This document shows, piece after piece, positions 1 to 7,400 of a stretch of DNA of 12,070 nucleotides. Position numbers and translations under genes: made by a program. The stretch is from Bacillota bacterium (GTDB lineage: Bacteria > Bacillota > Clostridia > Christensenellales > Aristaeellaceae), in the NCBI GenBank assembly GCA_023392755.1, contig JAEWNM010000127.1, positions 1-12,070 of the forward strand. The letters run 5' to 3'. Position 1 is the stretch's first letter. Each line of letters starts with the position of its first letter. The notes under the pieces were generated by a model. That model made no database searches. It had not been told where the DNA came from and saw only the letters and a program-made list of their open reading frames with translations.

Positions 1-898
1 ACCCCAGGGTGGCCAGCACCGCAAAGAGTATGATGAGTACCTCCTGTGACCTAAGCTCGCTTTCCGCCTGGTACACGACCAGCATCCAGGGCATGTTGCC
101 CAGTATGCGGTAGCCGTACCCCTGCTGTTCGCCGTAAAGCGCCGTGCTGCCGTTGCCGCTGCGCTCCATCAGACCGCTTTGAAAGCTTTGGAATACCGAT
201 AGAAGCCTGTCGCTGGCAAGCGCCTTTCCCACCTGCTTTTTATCCGTGTGGGACAGTATCATGCCGCTTTGGTCCACCAGCATCATCCGCCCCGTTTCCC
301 CCTGGCGCAGGGAGGCCGTCTTGCGTTCCAGCACGTCCAGGGGCATTTCCCGCACCAGCGTGCCTAACAGGCTGCTGCCGGACAATATGGGCACGGTAAA
401 GTAAATGGATTGCTCTCCGGGCGCAACCAGGGAAGGCAGCAGGCCGCTCACCTCCCGCTGGCCGCTGAACGACCCGTCAGTGCCCAATAGCAGCGCCAGC
501 GCCTCACCGGTATAGGCCGCCCCGTGGCTGGAGGCCGCCACCTTCCAGCCCGCTTTCAAGAGGGCCGCGCCGCGGCAGCTTTCGTTCACCATCGAATGCA
601 GATAGCTTTCCGCATGGGCCTTCACCGGGGTATCCGCCGCCCCGGCGGGCGCGCCGAGCACATCCAGCACCCGCGGGTCAAGGGCCAGCCGTTCCCCCTC
701 CCGCAGCAGGGAGTCGCCCATCTGCTCCAGGTCGCTGACATTGGCGTTGGCCAGCCCCTCCAGCGCGGCCATCCGGCTTTTGAGCATGCTCCCCCGAAGG
801 TATGGGAAAAACACCAGGAAGAACGTTATCAGCGGCAGCACGGAAAAAGCCAGGAAGCAGGCGGTAAGCCGGCTTTGGAGGGAGAGCTTGCCATGCAT
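1..898 (-). CDS. Membrane Cache-domain sensor protein, N-terminal part (C-terminus outside window)
   Basis: An open frame runs leftward without a stop from an ATG at 896-898 to the window edge, giving 299 visible residues. Residues about 12-34 form a hydrophobic segment (TACFLAFSVLPLITFFLVFF) and act as a signal anchor. Residues about 35-280 look extracytoplasmic, with features of a dCache-type sensor, including the stretch GRMMLVDQSGMILSHTDKK. A second hydrophobic segment (VLIILFAVLATLG) begins at the edge. This TM-Cache-TM layout is typical of chemotaxis receptors, histidine kinases and GGDEF proteins that sense small extracellular ligands. The output domain lies outside the window, so the type cannot be decided. 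The start is supported by an AGAGGTG ribosome site 5 bases upstream. It lies 30 bases after the ArsC-like gene on the same strand and may be the last gene of that run. The sensor call rests on architecture, not on a specific motif. Confidence 0.8.
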   Translation of the reverse strand, partial: MHGKLSLQSRLTACFLAFSVLPLITFFLVFFPYLRGSMLKSRMAALEGLANANVSDLEQMGDSLLREGERLALDPRVLDVLGAPAGAADTPVKAHAESYLHSMVNESCRGAALLKAGWKVAASSHGAAYTGEALALLLGTDGSFSGQREVSGLLPSLVAPGEQSIYFTVPILSGSSLLGTLVREMPLDVLERKTASLRQGETGRMMLVDQSGMILSHTDKKQVGKALASDRLLSVFQSFQSGLMERSGNGSTALYGEQQGYGYRILGNMPWMLVVYQAESELRSQEVLIILFAVLATLG

Positions 899-928
899 AC
901 GAACACCTCTTTTTAGCTTTCGTATAGG

Positions 929-1273
929 CTATTCACTAAGCCATGAATTCCAGACATCCTCCGCGGCGCCCAGGGTGACCATTGTGCCGTTGCGCACCAG
1001 GGGCGAGCGCATGAGGGCGGGCTTTTGCATCAGTTCCGACAAAATGATATCGTCGTTTGGCGCGTAGCAAACGGGGTGCTCCCTGACTTTTTTGTCCTCC
1101 CGGTCCACAAGCGCCCTGGCTGTTAGCTTTTGCGCGAAAAGCTGCAGCTCCCGCCGGCCCAGGGGGTGCCGCGTCAAATCCACCAATTGATACGGGACGC
1201 GGCGCTCCTTGAAAAAACGCTCGGCCTTTTGCACGTCGAAATTTTTCTTGCTGACGTAAATCTGTATGTTCAT
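929..1273 (-). CDS. ArsC/Spx-like thioredoxin-fold protein lacking the usual N-terminal cysteine
   Basis: This 114-residue protein starts with a beta strand (MNIQIYVSKKNFD) and ends with the ArsC-type segment ALMRSPLVRNGTMVTLGAAED. Both are typical of the arsenate reductase/Spx thioredoxin-fold family, and the length matches that family. Members normally carry a redox cysteine at the end of the first strand. Here the matching position appears to be Asn11, and the only cysteine is Cys69 in HPVCYAP. Classical arsenate reduction is therefore unlikely, and the role may be regulatory or unknown. The start codon overlaps the stop of the pyrophosphatase gene by four bases (ATGA), which suggests translational coupling. 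The family assignment is fairly secure; the function is not. Confidence 0.85.
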   Translation of the reverse strand: MNIQIYVSKKNFDVQKAERFFKERRVPYQLVDLTRHPLGRRELQLFAQKLTARALVDREDKKVREHPVCYAPNDDIILSELMQKPALMRSPLVRNGTMVTLGAAEDVWNSWLSE

Positions 1274-1827
1274 GGCGCGTCCTTTGCCTTTCCCCCAATG
1301 GGAAAGCGGCTTTCATAGCCTGCCATGGCCGCCGTGATGACCTGCCGGGCGGCTTCCCGGCCGGCCGTGTTTTTCACTGCCGTCACCTTGCCCTCCAGGC
1401 TCTTGTATACCTCAAAAAAATGGCTGATTTCCGAAAAGGTGTGCTGGGGCAGCTGGCTGATGTCGGTATACTCCGCCATGGACGGGTCGCCCACAGGCAC
1501 GGCGATTATCTTCTCATCCGCCGATTCCCCGTCCACCATGGTAATCATGCCGATGGGGCGGCACTTGACAAGCGTCAGGGGCAATATGGCCTCCTGGCAC
1601 AAAACCAGCACATCCAAAGGATCATTGTCCTCGGCATACGTGCGGGGGATGAAGCCGTAGTTGGCCGGATAGTGGGTGGAGGTATACAGCACCCTGTCCA
1701 GCATCAGCATCCCGGTTTCCTTGTCCAGCTCGTATTTGTTTTTGCCGCCCTTGCTGATTTCGATGACGGCGGCAAACTCCGTGCTGGCAATGCGGCCGGG
1801 GTCGATGTCATGCCAGATATTGCCCAC
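1270..1827 (-). CDS. ppa: Inorganic pyrophosphatase, family I
   Basis: This soluble cytoplasmic enzyme hydrolyses pyrophosphate to two phosphates and so pulls DNA, RNA and aminoacyl-tRNA synthesis forward. The 185-residue length fits the bacterial family I enzyme. The active-site set is visible and nearly matches E. coli numbering: Glu23, Lys31, Arg45, Tyr57, the DNDPLD signature at 67-72 (Asp67, Asp69, Asp72), Asp99, Asp104, Lys106, and Tyr141-Lys142. The start is a GTG at 1825-1827, preceded by a GGAGGGGG ribosome site; no nearer ATG keeps the conserved N-terminus. The gene begins 16 bases after the helicase-loader stop and overlaps the next gene by 4 bases, so it sits in the middle of a tight operon. 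Catalysis is expected to be Mg-dependent. I see nothing missing. Confidence 0.97.
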   Translation of the reverse strand: MGNIWHDIDPGRIASTEFAAVIEISKGGKNKYELDKETGMLMLDRVLYTSTHYPANYGFIPRTYAEDNDPLDVLVLCQEAILPLTLVKCRPIGMITMVDGESADEKIIAVPVGDPSMAEYTDISQLPQHTFSEISHFFEVYKSLEGKVTAVKNTAGREAARQVITAAMAGYESRFPIGGKAKDAP

Positions 1828-1843
1828 AGGGAACCCCCTCCCT

Positions 1844-2824
1844 TTACACCTTGCGGCGGATGTCGTCCCCGATAAAGGCGATCAGCTCGCACTGTCCGGC
1901 GGAGGACAGCAGGCGCGAGCCAAGCCTTTCCGTATATCGGTCCTGGAACTGCACGCTGTTGAGATTCGTGCTCAAAATGGTATGCTTCCCGGCGTTTTGC
2001 CGCTCGTTGATGACGTGGTACAGCTGCGTTACGGTCACGTTGTCCATCAAGGGCTCCGATCCCATATCGTCAATCAGCAGCAGGTTCACGTCAAACAGGG
2101 GCGCGCTTTCCTCCGAGCTGTGTAAAAAATACGCCTGCCTGGCCATTTCCACCACCTTGAAGGCGCTGACGCACAGGGCGGAAAAACCCCGCTCCAGCAC
2201 CCGGTGGGCGATGGCCTGCATGAGGAATGTCTTTCCCAGGCCGCTGGTGCCCATGAACAGCATATCCGGCGTGGGCGTGTCCGGGAAGGAGTCGGCGTAT
2301 TTTTTGCACTTGTCCCGCAAAAAACACATGAACGTGCGCTGGCTTACGTTGGCGCCCGGTATAATCTCCTGGGAAAAAACGTCCTCCCGGAAGGTTTCAA
2401 ACGTCTGGGGCGAGCGTTCGTTCAGGCCGATCTGCCTGCCCATCTGCTTGAAATACTCCCGGTTCAGGCAGGCGCAGCGCTTTTTGACCGTTTCGCCCAC
2501 AAAGCCCGTGTCCCTGCATAGCGGGCACTGGTACACCGGCTGCAAAAAATCCTCCGGCAGCCCGCTTTTGCGCAGCAGCTCCCGTATCCTGCGGTTATAC
2601 CGGTCCATTTCTTCCGCCAAGCGGTCGGCCGCGCCGCTTTGCTTTCCCGCGGCCAGCGCGGAGCGCAGGGTGGAAAAAAGCGCCTCCCGGCGGGCGGCGG
2701 TCAGGCGGCCGATTTCCGGGCAGAGGCCGGACGCCTCCGTCAAACGCCGCTCTTCCTCCCTTGCGTTTTGTGCCTGCCGCGCTTCATATTGCATCATCAG
2801 CGCGTTCATGATGGCGTTAGGCAT
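1844..2824 (-). CDS. DnaC/DnaI-type replicative helicase loader ATPase
   Basis: This 326-residue AAA+ protein is predicted to load the replicative DNA helicase at origins or restarted forks, working with DnaD. Residues 1-95 are a charged helical N-terminal domain. A zinc-binding knot follows (CPLC at 100-103, CAC at 117-119), as in DnaI. The ATPase core has Walker A GTSGLGKT at 192-199, Walker B LLLIDDMG at 248-255, a sensor 1 motif STN at 285-287, and an arginine-finger region RYTERLGSRLL near 296-306. IstB-type transposition helpers share the ATPase core but usually lack the zinc N-domain and sit beside a transposase, which this gene does not. The start overlaps the dnaD-like stop by 8 bases, indicating coupling. 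I call it dnaI-like and withhold the symbol, because Clostridia also use DnaC for this family. Confidence 0.94.
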   Translation of the reverse strand: MPNAIMNALMMQYEARQAQNAREEERRLTEASGLCPEIGRLTAARREALFSTLRSALAAGKQSGAADRLAEEMDRYNRRIRELLRKSGLPEDFLQPVYQCPLCRDTGFVGETVKKRCACLNREYFKQMGRQIGLNERSPQTFETFREDVFSQEIIPGANVSQRTFMCFLRDKCKKYADSFPDTPTPDMLFMGTSGLGKTFLMQAIAHRVLERGFSALCVSAFKVVEMARQAYFLHSSEESAPLFDVNLLLIDDMGSEPLMDNVTVTQLYHVINERQNAGKHTILSTNLNSVQFQDRYTERLGSRLLSSAGQCELIAFIGDDIRRKV

Positions 2825-4310
2825 CGTTTTCCCCTGCCTCCTCTATCATGCTGGCCGCCCATTTGTTCAGGTCGATTTCGTCATACTTGCGCTGGGTGTA
2901 CAGCTGCTCCGTAACCACCTTGCCGCGGCGCTGGGGCGCGGCGGAGGCCGGCGTTTTGTCGCGGCGGTCCCGGGCGGCCCGGGCCGCCTCCGGCGTACCA
3001 ATGTTCTGCTCGCGCCAGGCATTGAGCATGGCGTCCATATAGGGCATTTTTTTATCCGCGCTCCGGGAGTAGGAGGCCGCCAGCATCAGCATCTCGGCGG
3101 TAAAATGCCATTCCTTCTGCCATTTATTCAGCAGTGTTCTATCCGATGCCGCGGGCTTTTCACTCTTGCCGCACTGCTCGAACAGTTGGGCCAGCAGCCG
3201 GTTGCTTTCATAAAAGGCGGATATGTATTCCTCCACCTGCCGGGGCGTTGCAAGCCCCTTGTCGTGCCAAGTGGTCAAAAGCCGCAGCACGTCGTCCAGC
3301 CTGCCCCCGAATCGGGCGGCTTCTCTGGCGGCCAGCAAAATCACTTCATGGGGAGCCACATTGCGCATCTGCCGGTAAACGGACAGCGTGCCTTCGCTTA
3401 CGTTTAGGCCGCTTACGCCCAAGGCCCTGAACAGCTCCTTGAGGGGAGCGGCTTCCTCCTGCTCCTTTTGCAGTTGATTTTCCACCTGCCTGGCGGAGGA
3501 TGGCGTTTTTTCACCGCGCTTGCGCAGGCCGCCCAGGATACCGTCCAGGTAGGCCATGGTGGGGTCGCCCTTGGTGGTTTCCCGGCAGGCGGCCTCAATG
3601 GCGTCGTGGCCGTAGCCCCAGTCGCCGGTCCATTTGCGGTACAGCGCCATCTCGTCCTCGGAAGGCTGATGCCTTTTGCCAAGCCGGCGCAGTATCTTCC
3701 TGGTGCCCTCCAGTACGGCTTTGGAACGGGAAAGCGTAATTTCCGCGTCCTCAATGGTGTGCACATGCTCCTCCGCCAATTGCACCGCCAGCTTCTGGGC
3801 GGCCTTGAAGCTGAAATGCTTGCCACGGGTGGATATCAAATGCTGCACCAGCATCAGCACCACCTCCGGGGGAAGCTTCAAATCCTCCACCCACTCATAG
3901 GCCAGGCTCGTCTCCTGGCCGTGCAGCTGCCTGTCCTCCCCGAAGGCTGCGTACAGGGCATCGGCAAACTGGGTGTACTGCCTGTCCTCCGCGGGGCACT
4001 GGCGCATGAAAAGAAGCTGCTTGGCGTTCATGTAACGGAAGGCAGGGGGGTTGTCCGCCGTGCGCTGCACCAGCCCCTTGCGCTCCCAGTAACGGTAGGC
4101 GGACAGCACATCCTCTTCCGAAAGCCCCAGATCCCTTGCCATGACGGCAAGGTTCATGCCCGCGGTGGGATGGTACGTATGCATCAGGCCGTATATATAT
4201 ACCTTGACATAATCGCCCTTGGCCGCGGGGAGATATTCCTGCACAAACAGGTTCTCCACAGGCGTGGCATCAAAAAGCGGGTATTGCTCATCAAACTCGA
4301 ATAACGGCAT
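2817..4310 (-). CDS. DnaD-domain primosome protein with an expanded repeat region
   Basis: This is a replication initiation or restart protein that remodels DNA and recruits the helicase loader; here it is 497 residues, about twice the length of B. subtilis DnaD. The N-terminal winged-helix part (about 15-85) contains the typical TPVENLFVQEYLPAAKGDYV and ends with YRYWERKGLV. I then see four divergent copies of the DnaD/DnaB_2 helical unit, starting near residues 136, 222, 308 and 392. Each has an aromatic/W...(P)xEV/I core, then Y-D-x-L-x-x-W and a G-x-x-T tail, with a period near 85 residues. A charged linker lies at about 266-292. The C-terminus is basic, then short and acidic (KYDEIDLNKWAASMIEEAG). 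It is the first gene of the leftward run. The ATG is preceded by GAGGTGG six bases upstream. The family call is secure; the repeat count is by eye. Confidence 0.93.
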   Translation of the reverse strand: MPLFEFDEQYPLFDATPVENLFVQEYLPAAKGDYVKVYIYGLMHTYHPTAGMNLAVMARDLGLSEEDVLSAYRYWERKGLVQRTADNPPAFRYMNAKQLLFMRQCPAEDRQYTQFADALYAAFGEDRQLHGQETSLAYEWVEDLKLPPEVVLMLVQHLISTRGKHFSFKAAQKLAVQLAEEHVHTIEDAEITLSRSKAVLEGTRKILRRLGKRHQPSEDEMALYRKWTGDWGYGHDAIEAACRETTKGDPTMAYLDGILGGLRKRGEKTPSSARQVENQLQKEQEEAAPLKELFRALGVSGLNVSEGTLSVYRQMRNVAPHEVILLAAREAARFGGRLDDVLRLLTTWHDKGLATPRQVEEYISAFYESNRLLAQLFEQCGKSEKPAASDRTLLNKWQKEWHFTAEMLMLAASYSRSADKKMPYMDAMLNAWREQNIGTPEAARAARDRRDKTPASAAPQRRGKVVTEQLYTQRKYDEIDLNKWAASMIEEAGENDA

Positions 4311-4333
4311 AAATCCACCTCATTGTCCCGTAT

Positions 4334-4342
4334 AGTATACCA
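4334..4342 (-). promoter_or_regulatory. Extended -10 promoter for the dnaD-like operon
   Basis: On the minus strand the sequence reads TGGTATACT, an extended -10 box (TGn plus TATACT). A weak -35 candidate (AGGACA) lies about 19 bases upstream. Transcription would start near 4327, only about 17 bases before the ATG, and include the GAGGTGG ribosome site. The -10 box lies inside an odd palindrome, GTATAGTATAC (4330-4340). Confidence 0.6.
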
Positions 4343-4380
4343 TAAAAAGTTGTATTTGTGTCCTTTATTAGAGTTTTTCG

Positions 4381-4443
4381 GGGATGGGTGCGGGAAGGGG
4401 GATTTTTTCAAAAAGCCCCCTTCCCGCTAACCTATCCCATCCC
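4381..4443. repeat. Long interrupted inverted repeat in the dnaD-dnaE divergent gap
   Basis: Two perfect 12-base arms, GCGGGAAGGGGG (4390-4401) and CCCCCTTCCCGC (4416-4427), flank a 14-base loop that itself has T-run and A-run halves. Outside them a second pair matches perfectly: GGGATGGG (4381-4388) and CCCATCCC (4436-4443). The outer pair is separated from the inner stem by 1 base on the left and 8 on the right. The right side covers the expected -35 region of dnaE. The structure lies upstream of both predicted transcription starts, so it more likely acts as DNA (operator or cruciform) than as a terminator. Confidence 0.75.
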
Positions 4444-4446
4444 TGT

Positions 4447-4456
4447 ATGCTATAAT
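4447..4456 (+). promoter_or_regulatory. Extended -10 promoter for dnaE
   Basis: The sequence ATGCTATAAT contains a consensus TATAAT box (4451-4456) with an upstream TG (4448-4449). No good -35 is seen; TAACCT at 4428-4433 sits at the right spacing but is weak. Transcription would begin near 4463, at the GAGGTG ribosome site, giving a leader of about 12 bases. Confidence 0.7.
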
Positions 4457-4474
4457 ATCCCCGAGGTGAACGAT

Positions 4475-7400
4475 ATGGCCTTTACCCACCTGCATCTTCA
4501 CACGGAATACAGCTTGCTGGACGGTGCCTGCCGGATCAGGCATCTTGTCAAGCGCTTGAAAGAGCTTCATATGGACAGCTGCGCCGTAACGGACCACGGT
4601 GTTTTGTACGGCGCGGTGGAGTTTTATCAGGAGTGCGTTGCAAACGGCATCCGGCCCATTCTGGGCTGTGAGGTATACATTTGTCCGGATATGGAGGACA
4701 AGCAGGTGGTTTCCCGGGAGTACAGCCACCTGATTCTGCTGTGCGAAAACAACACGGGCTATCAAAACCTGATGGCGCTGGTGAGCGAAGGCTTCCTAAG
4801 GGGCTTTTATTACCGGCCCCGCATTGATTACAAGCTGCTGGAAAAGTATGCGGAGGGCCTTATATGCCTGTCCGCGTGCTTAAGCGGCGACCTACCCAAA
4901 ATGCTTTTAATGGGCAGGCGGCAGGAAGCCAAGGAATATGCGCTGCGCATGCAAAGCCTGTTTGGCAAGGACAAATTTTATATCGAGATCATGGACCACG
5001 GCATCCCGGAGGAAAAGCAGGTGCTGCCGGAGCTTGTCCGGCTAAGCCGTGAAACGGGCGTGCCGCTGATCGCCACCAACGACGCCCACTATTTGCGGCG
5101 GGAGGACGCGGCGGCCCAGGAAGTCCTCATGTGCATCCAGACGGGCAAAACGCTGGAGGACGAAACCCGCATGCGCATGGATACGCAGGAGCTGTACCTA
5201 AAGAGCGAGGAGGAGATGCGCGCCCTCTTCGGCACCTGGCCCGACGCCCTACACAATACGCAAAAGGTGGCGGACATGTGCCGTGTGACGTTTGATTTTG
5301 GTAAAATACACCTGCCCAGCTTTAAGCCCATACCCCCCGGGGAAACGCCTCTGTCCCTGCTGACTTCCCTTTGCAGGCAGGGCCTTGAAAAGCGCTATCC
5401 CAGCGAATCGGGGGAGGACCAGGCGCCCTTCCGCCGCCTCCGGTATGAGCTGGACATCATCAAAAGCATGGGGTATGTCGATTACTTTCTGATCGTGTGG
5501 GATTTTATACGCTACGCCAAAGGCCATAACATCATGGTAGGGCCGGGGCGCGGCAGCGGGGCCGGCTCCATTGTGGCCTATACCCTGGGCATCACGGCAC
5601 TGGACCCGCTGAAGTACCACCTGCTCTTTGAGCGTTTCTTAAACCCCGAGCGCATATCCATGCCCGACCTGGATATCGACTTTTGCTACGAGCGCCGCCA
5701 GGAGGTTATCGATTACGTAGCCTTGAAGTACGGCGCCGACCACGTGGCGCAGATTATCACCTTTGGCACAATGGCCGCCAGGGGCGTTGTGCGGGACGTG
5801 GGCCGCGTGCTGGGTATGAGCTACCAGGATGTGGACAAGGTCGCCAAGGCGGTGCCCTTCGAGCTTAACATGACGCTGGAAAAGGCGCTTAAGGTTAGCC
5901 CCGACCTGGCCGCGTCGTACGCAGGGGACGACAGGGTGAAAAAGCTCATCGACACGGCGCTGTCGCTGGAGGGCATGCCCCGCCACGCCAGCACCCACGC
6001 CGCTGGCGTGCTCATCACCAGCGCCCCGGTGACAGAATATGTGCCCCTGCAGAAAAACGACGAGGTCGTCACCACCCAGTACCCCATGGGCATCCTGGAA
6101 AAGCTGGGCCTATTGAAAATGGACTTTTTAGGCCTGCGCACGCTGACCGTTATCAGGGATACCCTGGATATGCTGCGGGATGCGGGCACCGACCTTACGC
6201 CGGAGGACATTCCGCTTGATGACCCCGCGGTGTATGAAATGATCTCCCAGGGGGACACCGACGGGGTGTTCCAGTTGGAAGGCGGCGGCATGCGCAGCTT
6301 TCTGACCGGCATGAAACCGGCAAACTTTGAGGATATTATTGCCGCCATTTCCCTGTACCGGCCTGGCCCCATGGAAAGCATCCCCCGCTACATCCAGGGC
6401 AAGCACAACCCTTCCGCCGTTGCATACGCAACGCCGCTGCTCAAGCCGATCCTGGATGTGACCTACGGCTGCATGGTCTATCAGGAGCAGGTGATGCAGA
6501 TCGTGCGCGACCTGGCGGGCTATTCCCTGGGCCGCAGCGACCTGATGCGCCGTGCCATGTCCAAAAAGAAGCACGACGTAATGCAAAAGGAGCGGGAGTA
6601 TTTTGTCCACGGCATGCGGGACAAGGAAGGGAACCTGACCATTCCCGGCTGTGTCAACAATGGCGTTCCGGCGGATGTGGCGGAGCATATTTTCGATGAA
6701 ATGAGCGCCTTCGCCTCCTACGCCTTCAACAAGAGCCATGCCGCCGCCTACGGTGTGGTGGCCGTTCAAACGGCCTGGCTCAAACGCTATCACCCCGTGC
6801 CCTTCATGGCGGCCATCATGAACAGCGTCTACGGCAACTCCCCCAAAATCGCCGGGTACATACAGTACTGCCGCGACCATCAGATACCCATCCTGCCGCC
6901 GGATGTGAACGTCAGCGGCTGGCGCTTTCGTATGGATGATTCCACCGGCCGGCCGGGCATCCGATTTGGCCTTGGCGCGGTAAAAAATGTGGGCCAGGGT
7001 GCGGTGGAAGCCATTGAGAGGGAGCGGCGGGAAGGAAAATACAAGGATATTTTTGATTTTTGCCACCGTGTGGATACCGACAGCGTCAACAAAAGGGTGG
7101 TGGAAAGCCTCATCAAGGCGGGGGCCTTTGACGGCACCGGGGCCAGGCGCGCCCAGCTTTTGCAGGTGTACGAGCCCGCGCTGGAGGCCGCCGCGGGCCG
7201 CCGTAAGCAAAACGTGACCGGGCAGGTCTCGCTGTTTGATATGGGCGGAAGCCTTTCGGAAAGAAGCTTTCTGCGGGAGAAGCTGCCCCCGGTGGAGGAA
7301 TTCCCGCGGCGCTCGCTCCTTTCCATGGAAAAGGAGATGACGGGCGTTTACATCAGCGGCCATCCCCTGGATGAATACGCGCACCTGCTGACTCAACTGG

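Noticed and set aside
1851..3407. 518-codon plus-strand open frame
   Set aside because: It lies antisense to the helicase-loader and DnaD genes, has no family features or ribosome site, and its length is explained by GC-rich codon bias.
3468..4304. 278-codon plus-strand open frame
   Set aside because: It is the antisense of the DnaD-like gene, with low-complexity Gly/His/Leu composition and no recognizable domain.
4358..4474. N-terminal extension of dnaE from an upstream ATG
   Set aside because: It would be encoded across the inverted repeat and the TATAAT box; the ATG at 4475 has a good ribosome site and starts the conserved PHP domain.
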